Shown: piece after piece, positions 21,484 to 32,134 of the stretch
How the letters are laid out: each line of letters opens with the position of its first letter
How positions within the stretch are numbered: the first letter of the stretch is position 1
Source: Erinaceus europaeus
Lineage: Eukaryota; Chordata; Mammalia; Eulipotyphla; Erinaceidae
Reading direction: 5' to 3'
DNA: 64,000 nt
Assembly: GCF_950295315.1 (NCBI RefSeq)
Contig: NW_026647563.1
Coordinates: 1-64,000, forward strand
The notes under the pieces: generated by a model
Seen by the model: the letters and a program-made list of their open reading frames with translations, nothing else
The model's database searches: none
Told to the model about the DNA's origin: nothing
Program-made: the position numbers and the translations under genes

Positions 21484-22442
21484 AGTTGACAATGGCAAAC
21501 CTAATTGTGAATATTTTTTGCAGCATGTAATAAAAAGTCTTCAGTGAAAATGAAGCTTGGTAGTTGCATAAAAAATGTTGGTAAGTTGGGTCATTTGAGT
21601 CTTTAGGTTTATTTCATGTTGTGAAAAGAAGAGCTGTAGTTGTTAAACAAGTAACAATATTGGTTATCTTTCCTTTGAAATGGTCTGCACATGCCCAGAA
21701 AGGATTCAAGGGAAGGAAGGTTTGTTTCTCTTGTACCTTCAGTAATCTTCAAGGTCTGGGAACAAACAAAACCACAGACTTCTTGCAGCTTCCAGGTAAG
21801 CAGTGGGCAATGAAAATGATTTGAGGCACCAGAATTCCAGGTTAGGAATTAGAAACACTTGAACAGGAAATGAGTTTGTCTCCTGCAAAACACGGAAGAG
21901 GTCAAACTCCAAGTACTCATTTGGTTAATATACTCTACTGAATGTTTCTCTTACTTTGCACAAGCAAGGTGTAAAACAGTAAAGTCCTCTACAGAATATC
22001 GATATTTTCTTAACAAAGGTAGACAGTTGATCAATTACAGAAGCTGTCAATGGAAGAAGGAAAATTTAGTGAACAAACTTCTTTTTCATTTCCAGTTCCT
22101 CTTTATATATTCTAGCTCCGTGTATAGATTTCTTGCTGTGCCAGGCCACAAGCATGCATAGTTTCACATCTTCTGGACTGATTCTATTCATACTTTTCAT
22201 TTCAAAACTCCCTTCCCTTGAATCCTTTCTGGGCAAATGCAGCCCATTTCAAAGGAAAGATAACCAATATTGTTACTTGTTTAACAACTACAGCTCTTCT
22301 TTTAACAACTTGAAATAAACCTGAAGATTCAAATGACCCAACTTACCAACATTCTTTATCCAACTACCAAACTGCCTTTTCATTGACTAATTTGTATTAT
22401 GTGCTACAATAATATTCACAGTCAGGTCTGTCATTGTGAACT
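21484..22442. repeat. Large inverted repeat (arms ~240 bp, spacer ~470 bp)
   Basis: The left arm (21,484-21,728) and right arm (22,198-22,442) are reverse complements at roughly 80-90% by eye. Shared blocks include TTGGTAAGTTGGGTCATTTG, GAAGAGCTGTAGTTGTTAAAC, TTATCTTTCCTTTGAAATGG and CAGAAAGGATTCAAGGGAAG. The spacer shows no transposase frame. It may be an old inverted duplication or a non-autonomous DNA transposon with long terminal inverted repeats. No target-site duplication was identified. Confidence 0.9.
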
Positions 22443-22464
22443 GTTTAGTCTTGAAATGTATCAG

Positions 22465-22627
22465 CTAAAAAAAGAAACGAGAGAAAGAAGAGAGAGAAAG
22501 ATAGAGAGACAGAGAGAAATGTAGAGACACTATAATATTCATACTCCCTCCAGTGCTATGAACACCCATGTGGTGTTGAGACTCAAACCTGGGTTGTGTA
22601 CAAGGTAAAGCACACCTTCTACTACTT
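22465..22627 (-). mobile_element. Diverged SINE, antisense
   Basis: GA-rich core, then GAGACACTATAATATTCATA and GAGACTCAAACCTGGGTTGT. Family assignment uncertain. Confidence 0.6.
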
Positions 22628-22803
22628 ACCTTCTCAAAACTATTCAGAGTCCTGAAGTCATCCCAGCATTTTTCAAGCACCAGGGCATTTATGGTGTCAT
22701 GACTATCATCAATGGAAAGAAAGACTAGGAGGGAAGAGACAGTGATGGAAGGTGGGGAAGGGATGGAAAGAGAAGGAAACAGACAGCATAGAAAACATCG
22801 CAG

Positions 22804-23090
22804 AGGGAGTTGGGCAGTAGCCCAGCGGGTTAAGCGCACCTGGAGCAAAGCGAAAGGACAGGCGTGAGGATCCCGGTTCGAACCCTGGCTCCCCACCTGC
22901 AGGGGAGTTGCTTCACAGGCGGTGAGGCAGGTCTGTAGGTGTCTATCTTTCTCTCCCCCTCTCTATCTTCCCCTCCTCTCTCTCTCCATTTCTCTCTGTC
23001 CTATCCAACAACGACATCAATAACAACAACAACAAAAGGGCAACAACAGGAAAAATAAATAAATATAAAAAAATAAAAATAAATTAGTTG
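22804..23090 (+). mobile_element. SINE-A
   Basis: Full-length copy with B box GGTTCGAACCC. Its CAA tail is shortened. Confidence 0.93.
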
Positions 23091-23094
23091 GTAT

Positions 23095-24030
23095 CTTAAC
23101 ACACTTCCAATAAAAGAGTATTAATAGTTCTATGGGCAAAGTTGTTTTCTCCCCTCCTCCAAGACCTCACTCATCTTGTGTTTATACTCCATTTCTCCTC
23201 AATTCCAGTTTTCTTGGCACTACCTGCTAACTTTACATTCTTTTCTTCTTCTCTAGTTGCAAAGACTCTGAAGGATAATTAAAAGGAGCATATCTTGAGA
23301 TCCCTAGAAAGACACCATCTTCCCAAACAATTTAGATGCAGTTTCTGGAGCTCCTGGAGTGATTAAATTCCTGGCCCATGTCCTTGAAGGGAACCCAGAC
23401 TGCCCAAAGGTCCTCAAGCTACACAATTTTTTCAAGGCCATTCTCATTTTTATGATTATACAATTATGTCTTGTAATTGCATTAGCATAAAGGCATGCAT
23501 TCTGTGATTTTGCAGCAGAGACCCAATTTCTATTTATCTTTTCTCAACCTTCAGTTTAACCTCTCTGCAAATTCTTTACTCCAACTGTTTTACACAATAA
23601 CCCCCCCCCTTCCCCAATGCTTTTCAGGTTCAGTTTCTGTGTTATTTATCTATACTACTTCTTGTTGTTGCTTAAACTCACAAGAGCACAATTAATTTGC
23701 TCTTTGTAGCTTCCAAATGACTATTTGGGGATGAATTAGCTATGCTCTGTAGCTAGAACCAGGAATTGGGCTAAATTAGTCCTACCATTTTTTTTTTTCT
23801 GCCAGATTTAACTTGTCCAGTTTCAAGAGACAGCAAGATTTGAGGAGGCCAAAGTTAAGTGAGGGGTCTCAACAAAGTAAGGAAACACCCCTTCACTTTA
23901 GTGAAAATCTCACAAATGGTAAGATGTCAAGTCAACGATCATTTAAGGGTTTTTGCAGAGCTCCCTCCCAGGCTAAGTTACACATTTTTGTAGATTACCA
24001 GGAGCACACTTTGAAGTAGGACCACACTGG
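23095..24030. other. Single-copy sequence
   Basis: No repeat recognised except a C-run at 23,602-23,611. A protein-like frame at about 23,325-23,430 was considered and not accepted as a pseudogene. Confidence 0.4.
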
Positions 24031-24039
24031 CCCTTTAAC

Positions 24040-24600
24040 CTGGAGAATGTTAGTCAATCATTTCTGAAGTTGTCTATGTTTCCTTCAAATGCCATTATCC
24101 TTGGGAGTTGACTTTTGTGCTTAGTGAAATGTGGAGTGTCGGGCTGCACCCCTGAGAAGAGAGAGAGGAGATCTGGAGCGAATAAGGAACACAAATCTTC
24201 ACTCACAAAGGCACCTCAGAGTTGGGTGAGAGCGCAGTGGGCCACAAGGAGGAGGTAGCAAAAATGGCCGCCTCCTGCTATGCACAACACCGCACCTTGC
24301 ATCCGTTCGCCCAAGTGAAAAGTGGGCAAGAGACATGAGGGGAAGAAGAAGAAGGGCTTTTTAGGGCAACAGCCAGGAGTGATGTGTTGGGACAGGATTG
24401 GTTGAAAAAGGCACTGCGAGGGTATCGCTGGAAGTGGCAAAGCCTGAGGGGACAGCTTGCCAGATGTGACTGCATCTGCATAATTCCCCAGCAGTGGAGA
24501 TCCACTTTCTCTTATCTGTGTGCTTCAATCAAATGTTTTCAACACCATTTGCTGCAGAGACTCTCTTCTCTCCATATAATATTTTGGGAACCCTTTAGAC
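24040..24600 (-). mobile_element. Old L1 fragment, antisense, split by a solo LTR
   Basis: On either side of the LTR the sequence follows an antisense L1 ORF2 pattern: TGACTTTTGTGCTTAGTG, then CACTTTCTCTTATCTGTGTG, CAACACCATTTGCTGCAGAG and TTCTCTCCATATAATATTTT. Confidence 0.65.
24137..24493 (-). mobile_element. ERV solo LTR with 6-bp target-site duplication
   Basis: A 357-bp LTR, TGTCGG...CCAGCA, flanked by GTGGAG at 24131-24136 and 24494-24499. Same family as the LTR at 39,900-40,250. Orientation is inferred from that copy's TATA box and poly(A) signal on the minus strand. In this copy both motifs have decayed. No internal viral sequence is present, so it arose by LTR-LTR recombination. A 6-bp duplication is typical of class II (beta-like) ERVs. 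Confidence 0.93.
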
Positions 24601-24604
24601 AATA

Positions 24605-24634
24605 TTCTTTCTCCTCCTCCTCCTCCTCCTCCTC
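24605..24634. repeat. (TCC)n microsatellite
   Basis: About eight CTC/TCC units. Confidence 0.85.
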
Positions 24635-24654
24635 TTTCTTCTATATTTGTGTAT

Positions 24655-24770
24655 TCTATGAGAGGGGAGGGGAGAAGAGAAACCAGAGCACTGCTCAGCT
24701 CTGGCTTATGGTGATGCTGGGGATTGAATTTAGGACCTCAATATGCTGTCTCCTGAGACTTACCTTCCTT
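24655..24770 (-). mobile_element. SINE-C, antisense
   Basis: ACCAGAGCACTGCTCAGCTC, then GGCTTATGGTGATGCTGGGG and ATTGAATTTAGGACCTCA. Confidence 0.85.
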
Positions 24771-24784
24771 TTCTTTCTTTCTTT

Positions 24785-25066
24785 TAAAAAAAATTTACTT
24801 ATTTATTCCCTTTTGTTGCCCTTGTTGTTTTTTATTGTTGTAGTTATTATTGTTGTTATTATTGATGTTGTTGTTGTTGTTGGATAGGACAGAGAGAAAT
24901 GGAGAGAGGAGGGGAAGACAGAGAGGGGGAGAGAAAGATAGACACCTGCAGACCTGCTTCACCGCCTGTGAAGCGACACTCCTGCAGGGGGGGAGCCGGG
25001 GGCTCAAACTGGGATCCTTAAGCCGGTCCTCAGGCTTAACCTGCTGTGTTACTGCCTGACGCTCTC
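24785..25066 (-). mobile_element. SINE-A, antisense, with target-site duplication
   Basis: Full-length antisense copy, bounded by CCTTCCTTTTCT at 24773-24784 and 25067-25078. Confidence 0.93.
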
Positions 25067-25084
25067 CCTTCCTTTTCTGTTTCT

Positions 25085-25217
25085 CTTTTTTCTTAGACAG
25101 ACAGACAGAGAGAGAGAAGACCAGAACATTACTGCATTGTACATGGTACTGGGATTGAACTGAGGGCCTCATACATACAAGGCATATACTCTACCAGCTA
25201 AGTCACCTCCCCGGCCA
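25085..25217 (-). mobile_element. SINE-C/D-like, antisense
   Basis: AGACAGACAGACAGAGAGAG, then CTGGGATTGAACTGAGGGCC and TAAGTCACCTCCCCGGCC. Confidence 0.75.
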
Positions 25218-25296
25218 CCTTTTTAAATAAAAAATAAAATAAAATAAAAACAGCTTTAGTAAAGTGAATGAATCATTCTTATAAAGACTATACAGA

Positions 25297-25521
25297 TAGT
25301 GCCTGTCTCCCCACCTGCAGGAGAGTCGTTTCACAAGTGGTGAAGCAGGTCTGCAGGTGTCTTTCTCTCCCCCTCTCTGTCTTCCCCTCCTGTCTCCATT
25401 TCTCTCTTCCCCTATCCAACATACGACAGCATTAACAACAACAACAATAATAACTACAACAATAAAGAACAACAAGGGCAACAAAAGGGAATAAATAAAT
25501 AAACATTTAGAAAAGAAAGAA
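25297..25521 (+). mobile_element. SINE-A, 5'-truncated, with target-site duplication
   Basis: Starts in the middle (CTGTCTCCCCACCTGCAGG), so it lacks both pol III boxes, yet has a perfect AAAGACTATACAGA duplication at 25283-25296 and 25522-25535. This is 5' truncation at insertion, not later loss. Confidence 0.93.
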
Positions 25522-25535
25522 AAAGACTATACAGA

Positions 25536-26008
25536 AATTGGAGATTATTTTCAAGTACAAGGTAAAAGTTAGTAAATATAATAAAATGAGTTTGCCAGAC
25601 TGGGGAAAAAATTGCTAACCATAGGCAATACATTTTATCCAGCAGTGGAAAAAGAGCCTGAAAATATACCATGATCATTAATACTGCTCTTATGTACAAT
25701 TTTTTGTTTGTTCTATTTTTAAGCATGGAATTGTGCTATACCCACAGAAAATTCTCATACTTTCACCCTTCTCATTCCAACTCCTATTTCTGCTCTCCAG
25801 AATCCCTAGAAATTGATTTTCTTTCATTTGTTTTCTGAATAGGCTATTTACCTTTCTATGATCGATATTTAAAGTTTTCATTATTTAAATATATATTTAT
25901 GCAAAAGAAGCACTGGATTTGAAGTCACGGGCTTGAATTAAAATCTGAAGTAGTCAAATTCATACAAAGCAGAATAGTGGCTTTCTAGGGCTGGAAGAAG
26001 AAAGGAAA
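25536..26008. other. Single-copy sequence
   Basis: AT-rich. Frames on the minus strand (about 25,454-25,881) have no domain signature. Confidence 0.4.
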
Positions 26009-26020
26009 ATGAATTGTCTT

Positions 26021-26299
26021 TTTTTAAAAACATTTATTTATTTATACATTCCCTTTTGTTGCCCATATTGTTTTATTGTTGCAGTTATTATTGATGTCCT
26101 TGTTGTTGGATAGGACAGAGAGAAGTAGAGACAGGAGTGGAAGACAGAGAGAGGGAGAGAAAAATAAACACCTGCAGACCTGCTTTACCGCTTGTGAAGT
26201 GGCTCGCAGAGGAGTAGGGGGCTCAAACCGGGATCCTCACGCTGGTCCTTGTGCTTCACACCATGTGTGCTTAACCCGCTGAGCTACCACTTGACTCCC
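26021..26299 (-). mobile_element. SINE-A, antisense, with target-site duplication
   Basis: Bounded by ATGAATTGTCTT at 26009-26020 and 26300-26311. Confidence 0.95.
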
Positions 26300-26554
26300 A
26301 TGAATTGTCTTAATGAGTATAGTGTTTCAGTTTTTCAACTAATGAAAAGGTTCTGGTAGATTTATTGAATAAGCACTGAACTATTGTGTGAATAGAATTT
26401 TATTGAAAATAATAGAATATGTTACATTTAGTGAAAAGGAAAAGATAAAGTATTCTGAGATATGTCCCAACTGCATTTATGTGACTTTAGTTAACACTAC
26501 AGAATTGTATACTTAGAATTGGTTAAGGAAATAATTTTTAGGTTGTATTTGTTT

Positions 26555-26762
26555 GTTTGTTTGTGTGTGTGTGTGTTTTCTTTTTTGCCTCCAAGGTTGT
26601 CGCTGGGGCTCAGTGATGGCACTACAAATGCTATCCTTCTGGTGCTCATTTTATCGTTTTTATTTTATTGAATAGGTCACAGAAAAATTGAGAGGGGAGG
26701 GGTATATAGAGAGGGAGAGAAAGATAGAGACTTGCAGACCTGCTTCGCAACTCAAGCACCTC
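26555..26762 (-). mobile_element. SINE with 3' extension module, antisense
   Basis: A (TTTG)n/(GT)n run, then the 3' module (TTGCCTCCAAGGTTGTCGCT..CTTCTGGTGCTC) joined to an antisense SINE body. Confidence 0.7.
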
Positions 26763-26774
26763 ATATAAATATGC

Positions 26775-26990
26775 TCATTCTATAGTATTTGTCTTTTTTT
26801 TTGTGACTCCTCTTTCATCCAGCATAATGTTTTCAATTTTTGCTCATATTGTAAGTTGTGACAAGGCTGAATAATATTCCATTGTATGACTACACTTGGT
26901 TTGCATATTTATTTAACCAGCAATGAATGTTTGGGTGGTTTCCTCTTGGCTATTGTGAATAGTGCTGCAACTCTGAATACTATTTTAAAA
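26775..26990 (-). mobile_element. Old L1 3'-end fragment, antisense
   Basis: Antisense L1 pattern: TTTCATCCAGCATAATGTTT, GCTGAATAATATTCCATTGT, GTTTGGGTGGTTTCCTCTTG, GCTATTGTGAATAGTGCTGC. Confidence 0.9.
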
Positions 26991-26994
26991 TGCT

Positions 26995-27850
26995 AGTATA
27001 TAAATGCCATTCCTTATTCATCCTTTCTTTAAAACCTTCACTCAGCCTGGGTACCTGATTCATTACAATAAACAGAGCTCCCTTTGACCCTTTTTAATCA
27101 TGTACAGTCAGTAAGAAATATGCCCTAGATGTTTTTAGTCATTGAGAATTTTTCATCTTCATTTTTTTCGCCAGTGAAAACTGAGAAAGTCTTAACTCTA
27201 AAATTAACTTTTAACTCTTTCAAAGTTTTCAGAGAAGCACATTGGTCAGAGATGCCCAAGGTGGGAGGTCTCCTGTGGTCAATTTTTTTGCTTCTCTTAT
27301 ATCTTTTCAGTAACGTTTTAAAGTTTTCCATTTTGTGTCATGGCCATATCTGTTTTTATCTGATCAAAACCTCAATTTTTTTTTCTTTTTCATTTTTCTA
27401 CTTCTTATCTGTATTGTAGACTGGCTAGACCATTGCATCTTCTATGAGAGTAGGTTTGACTGTGAACATTAACACCCTCTAAGTAACAGAAGCAGAAGAG
27501 AGCAAAGTGAATTTCCCCATCACAGTAAAAGGCACAGCTTGATACAGTAGCTTCACAACCATCTGGAACAGACACCTCTCTTATTATCCTGTCATTGATG
27601 TCTTGGTCCAAGATGTCTGATCCAGCTTTCTTACTCATGTATACATTATGGCCAGGAGCAAGAATAAAGGAGAAAGAATGTGGAGGAATTCTATTCGATG
27701 GTAGAACTTTAAAGCATAAAATTATCAGAAGAAGCTGGGAAGCCTTACTTTAATTCTGGGTAGTGATACTCAGTGATACTCAGTAACGTGGAGGTTTTCC
27801 TTTAAAAAGGATAGAGGAACAGATATTGTGGTATAACTAGTTATGGCATG
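26995..27850. other. Single-copy sequence
   Basis: No repeat recognised. Open frames at 27,129-27,419 (+) and 27,405-27,638 (-) have no known motif and no start or splice context. Confidence 0.4.
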
Positions 27851-28023
27851 TAGACTGAGTGTCCCCTAAGAATGTCCACATCCCAATACTCAGAGTGTTC
27901 CTGCAAATATGACACTTTTAATAGAGAATGGAGTTTGTCAATGTCATTAAGGTTAGGCCCTTGGGGAAGATTATCTTGAATCACCTATGTGCTCAAACCT
28001 AATCGTGTAGGGTTTTTTTTTTT

Positions 28024-28306
28024 ATTTTAAAAAATATTTATTTTCCCTTTTGTTGCCCTTGTTGTTTTACTGTTGTAGTTATTATTGTTGTTCTTGATGT
28101 CATTGTTGTTGGATAGGACAGAGAGGAATGGAGAGAGGAGGGGAAGACAGAGAGGGGGAGAGAAAGATAGCCACCTGCAGACCTGCTTCTCCGCCAGTGA
28201 TGCGACTCCCCTGCAGGTGGGGAGCCGGGGCCTCAAACCATGATCCTTGCAGGTCCTTGAGCTTTGCGCCACGTGCACTTAACCAGCTGTGCTACCGCCT
28301 GACACC
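28024..28306 (-). mobile_element. SINE-A, antisense, inside MaLR LTR
   Basis: Full-length antisense copy. ATCGTGTAG before and ATCACGTAG after look like a diverged target-site duplication. Confidence 0.93.
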
Positions 28307-28324
28307 CATCACGTAGATTCTTGT

Positions 28325-28965
28325 TTAAAAATTTTGTTCAAAGCATTTATTTATTTATTTATTTCCTTTTGTTCCCTTGTTTTTATTGTTGTAGTTATTA
28401 TTGTTATTTGTTATTGATGTCATTGTTATTGGATAGTGTTGTTAAATTCGGATGCTCCAGCTGGCCAGGCTAGCTTCACGGGCAGGTAACAGAGACGACC
28501 AGAGACATACGGCTGGGCAGGGAAGCTATATTTCTTTATTCAGGAACAACGATTTATAAACTAAGACAAACTAATCACCAAACAGAACTCTCTTGCCTCT
28601 TTCCCCCGCGGCGGCCCCAAGCACTCCCTTACTCTCGAACTCTGGAACCCTCTCAGGGTTCCTTGGGGCGGGGCCAAGTGGGCCCGTGAAAACTAGCAGG
28701 ACTGATCCAATTTTCTTGGCAGGGGGAGAGCTAGAACAACCCAATGTAAAGCATACAACAGGATAGGACAGAGAGAAATGAAGAGAGGAGGGGAAGATGA
28801 GGGGAGGGAAGGGGGGGAGAGAAAGACACCTGCAGACCTGCTTCTCCACCTGTCAAGCTACTCCCTTGCAGGTGGGGATCCAGGGGCTCAAACCGGGATC
28901 CTTTTGCGGGACCCTGTGCTTTGCACCACATGCCCTTAACCCACTGCACAACCGCCTGACTCCCC
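28325..28965 (-). mobile_element. SINE-A, antisense, split by a solo LTR
   Basis: Its two halves (28,325-28,436 and 28,761-28,965) surround a solo LTR. CATCACGTAGATTCTTGT at 28307-28324 recurs at 28966-28983 and bounds the whole SINE plus LTR. Confidence 0.93.
28437..28760 (-). mobile_element. ERV solo LTR (second family) with 6-bp target-site duplication
   Basis: A 324-bp LTR, TGTTGT...ACAACA, flanked by GGATAG at 28431-28436 and 28761-28766, within the GGATAGGACAGAG block of a SINE-A. On the minus strand it has a TATA-like TTTATAAATC (28,560-28,551) and AATAAA (28,540-28,535). CpG-rich stretch at 28,605-28,620. It is unrelated in sequence to the other two solo LTRs. No internal viral region remains. 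Confidence 0.95.
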
Positions 28966-29011
28966 ATCACGTAGATTCTTGTCAGAGAAGCACAGAAGCT
29001 TATAGAAGGAG

Positions 29012-29644
29012 GGTCATAGTATTCTCTAATTGCATCCCAGGTGGTTCACTTTCTAACAAAGTCCCAAAACCTAGATATAGACCAGGTTCTATGAGAGAGA
29101 GCATATGTTCACACGTATCCATAAACTAGTGCAAAATATATACCTGAAAGCAGAAGTACACTAGAGTTTGCAGTGAGTACCCCCCTAACACTTCCTCTCC
29201 TCTATTCTAACCTTTGGGTCCATGATTGCTCAACAATTTGTTTGGCTTTGTATGTTAACTCTCTTTTCAGCCACCAGGTTCCAGATGCTATCAGGATGCC
29301 TGCCAGGCCTCCCTGGACTGAAGACTCCACCAATGTGTCCTGGAGCTCAGCTTCCCCAGAGACCCACCCTACTAGGGAAAGAGAGGCAGGCTGGGAGTAT
29401 GGACCGACCAGTCAACGTCCATGTTCAGTGGGGAAGCAATTACAGAAGCCAGACCTCCCACCTTCTGCATCCCACAAGGACCCTGGGTCCATACTCCCAG
29501 AGGGATAGAGAATGGGAAAGCTATCAGGGGAGGAGATGGGATATGGAGATTGGGTGGTGGGAATTGTGTTGAGTTGTACCCCTTCTACCCTACGATTTTG
29601 TTAATTTATCCTTTCTTAAATAAAAAATAAATTAAAAAAAAAAA
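29012..29644 (+). mobile_element. Element E, sense, 5'-truncated, with target-site duplication
   Basis: About 630 bp, from GTCATAGTATTCTCTAATTG to CCTTTCTTAAATAAA plus A-tail, flanked by AGAAGGAG at 29004-29011 and 29645-29652. It carries the shared sense frame (29,173-29,508), shifted after the RERE segment. Confidence 0.9.
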
Positions 29645-29959
29645 AGAAGGAGAGAGGTCAGAGAGGTCCCTTGTGAAAAAAACTCAACCCACCACTAATG
29701 GCTTTGAAGATAAAGATAAGGAACTAAAAGGCAAAGAATTCAGATGGCTTCTGGAAACTGGGAAAAGCAAGGTAACAGGTTCTTCTCTTAAGCTTCTAGA
29801 AATAACATAGTCCAATCAATACTATAATCAGCCCAGTGAATACATGTTAGGCTTCTGACCACTGAAACTGCAAAACTGTGAAATAATATTTTTGTTTTAA
29901 GACACAAAGTTTATTGTACTGTGTTATGGCATCATTAGAAAATTGGTACACAAGAATTC

Positions 29960-30450
29960 TCAGACACAATGCCCTCCTTTGTCCAATTATGTCTGTGCAT
30001 ACTCTTTCCTTCATAAGTAGAGCAGTCTCACTTTCTGTACAAGTAGAAAAACTTCAACCCCCATCCTCCCCCTTTCAATAACAATCTCCAGTTTAATGTT
30101 CAGGATCTCCAGGAGATATTTATTCCTCTTCATCAGATCTGGTTAGCCAAGTTATCTGCTTCCCAATACCTAATATTCTGTGATATGGCAGGAAAAAAAA
30201 GTCACATACTAAGTTCTGTGATGAGCTCACCTGGTTGTCTTGACAGCAGGCTCTGTTCTTCTAGGAGATTTCTTACACCCATTTTCATTTGCTCCCCTGG
30301 GAGTGTTTTTGATTTATTTATTTATTTTTGGTATGGCATGCTCCAAGGCCAATATGAAATGGACTTTATAATCTCACTTCTTGCTGACATAAATTTGTGA
30401 GTATCTCGTGATCACTTTGGAGGTTGAACAGTTTGAGATTTTAAATATTT
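29960..30450. other. Single-copy sequence
   Basis: Nothing recognised apart from a short (TTTA)n at 30,308-30,328. Confidence 0.4.
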
Positions 30451-30469
30451 ATTTATTTATTTATTTTAA

Positions 30470-30742
30470 AAATTATTTATTTATTCCTCTTTTGTTGCCC
30501 TTGTTTTATTGTTGTAGTTATTGATGATGTTGTTGTTGGATAGGACAGAGAGAAATGGAGAGAGGAAGGGAAGACAGAGGGAGAGAGAAATTCATTTTTA
30601 TTTATTAATGAGAAAAGAGGAGAGAGAAAGAGAGAGAAAGATCCAGACACCACTCTGGTACATGTGCTGCCGGGGATTGAACTCTGGACCTCATGTTTCA
30701 AAGTCCAGTGCTTTACCACTGCGCCACCTCCTGGACCACTGG
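30470..30742 (-). mobile_element. SINE-A tail joined to SINE-D, both antisense
   Basis: The antisense 3' part of a SINE-A (about 30,475-30,592) passes directly into a complete antisense SINE-D (about 30,593-30,740: TTTATTTATTAATGAGAAAA to CACTGCGCCACCTCCTGGAC). The rest of SINE-A is missing, so SINE-D either landed at a truncated copy or a deletion followed. Confidence 0.85.
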
Positions 30743-30744
30743 AT

Positions 30745-31140
30745 CACAAACCTTAACATATATAACATATATAACTTGAAGTAGTTCCAGCACATAGTCA
30801 TATCTTTACATGTAGCTATTGATTCAAAACATAACATCTTTCTTAACCTGGCAAAACTTTACATTATCACACTTTTTGTCAAGTTGCTGTAAAAATTGCA
30901 GGCAGCTGTCTTTTTTTTTAAAAAAAAAAGTCAAACGGTCTTTATTCTGCTTTCACATCATTTAGTTCTAGTCTAATCTCATCTCCTCTTCTAACTTTGC
31001 TAAATGAAGCAAGCAATATCCAACCCACAACTGCATTCAAAGCGTTTGCTCACCATAGCCCTGTCTGTCATGGGCACTTTCTATGGCCACTGGATTACCA
31101 AATATTCACTACAGAATTATCAAGGACCAACAGTTTTCTT
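30745..31140. other. Single-copy sequence
   Basis: T/A runs at 30,911-30,929. Nothing else recognised. Confidence 0.4.
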
Positions 31141-31142
31141 TT

Positions 31143-31370
31143 AAAAGTCATTTTATTGATTTATATTTATGTGATAAGACAGAGAAATTGAGAAATTGAG
31201 AAGGGAAGAGGAGATACGGAAGGAGAGAGAAAGAGAGACACCTACAGCACTGCTTCACTGCTCTGAAGCTTTTCCCCTGCTGGTGGAGACTGGGAGAATG
31301 AATTTGGGTCCTTGTATATAGTAACTTGTGCACTTCGCTGAGCGCACTATTGTCCAGATTGATCACCCAT
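31143..31370 (-). mobile_element. SINE-B, antisense
   Basis: TTATTGATTTATATTTATGTG, then CACCTACAGCACTGCTTCAC and a diverged head ending TATTGTCCAGATTG. Confidence 0.8.
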
Positions 31371-31371
31371 T

Positions 31372-31925
31372 TTCTAGCTTGCTTATCTTTGACCACTTTC
31401 ATTGAGTCACACATTTAAGTTCTGCTCCTTGTAGCACCGGACTTTCGGGTATCAAATTTTGATTAGATTTGGTAGTGATCATAAGCTTCTCCAAAGAAAC
31501 AATGCCTTAAACAGAGGAAAAAAAAATTTTATCTCATATAAAAGGTAGCTCTGGGGAAGGAGGGAAAGGGGTAGGAGGAAGGGACACTGGGTTTTCTTGT
31601 ATCTCTTAGATATCTGTCAAGGGGCTATAAGAGATTGTGTCTATGCATTAAGGACTACACTATAAACCATTACCCCTCCCACCTTTCTCACCCCTCAAAA
31701 ATGTTAAACTTGGGGATAAGTGGCTGTTCCAGAATTATCAGATCTCAATATTCATCACCCTTAACATGCAGATTCCATTTTGTGATCCATGATATTTGCT
31801 CTTTTCCATCAAGGCTGAATCCTAGTCAACGAATATGAGAGTGAAGAAAAAAAGGAGATGAAAATGGTTCAGTGTCTTCCTTTAATGATACCACTCCTAA
31901 GAAAGGTATGGTATTTATATACAAT
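31372..31925. other. Single-copy sequence
   Basis: Contains a purine-rich run at 31,552-31,590. No exon recognised. Confidence 0.4.
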
Positions 31926-31934
31926 GAAAAGGTA

Positions 31935-32115
31935 ATCCTTTTTGGTGTATTGCATCCAAGTAAAAGACTCTGGGGTGCAGGGGAAGGTTCTGGCAGAGGA
32001 GGACCTAGTGGGGGTTGTATTGTTCTGTGGAAATGTTGTTACACATGTACAAACTATTGTATTTTACTGTTGACTGTAACCACTAATTCCCCAATAAAGA
32101 AATTTAAAAAAAAGT
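31935..32115 (+). mobile_element. L1 3' end fragment
   Basis: TGGTGTATTGCATCCAAGTA, AAAGACTCTGGGGTG, GAGGACCTAGTGGGGGTTG, then CCCCAATAAAGAAATTTAAA and the A-tail. Confidence 0.9.
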
Positions 32116-32134
32116 TAACCCTCTGTAAAAATAC

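Larger units (their letters stand above)
27852..29958 (+). mobile_element. Old MaLR (MLT1-like) LTR split by four later insertions
   Basis: The two outer parts (27,852-28,015 and 29,653-29,958) follow the mammalian MaLR LTR layout: GTCCCCTAAGAATGTCCACA, then AATGTCATTAAGGTTAGGCC at the left, and CTTCTGACCACTGAAACTGC, TTTTAAGACACAAAGTTTAT, GTTATGGCATCATTAG at the right. A short remnant (28,984-29,011) lies between the insertions. Recognition is by resemblance recalled for this family, not by alignment. Confidence 0.72.

Noticed and set aside
23325..23430. Protein-like frame (AVSGAPGVIKFLAHVLEG) suggestive of a processed pseudogene
   Set aside because: I could not connect it to a known protein and saw no flanking poly(A) or target-site duplication. 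Not supportable without a search.
24384..24887. 167-codon open frame, one of the longest in the window
   Set aside because: It runs across the solo LTR edge, old L1, a TCC repeat, SINE-C and SINE-A. The frame is chance.
27405..27638. Minus-strand frame starting MSKKAGSDILDQD
   Set aside because: It looked protein-like at first but ends without splice or promoter context, and no family was recognised. A blastp search would settle it.
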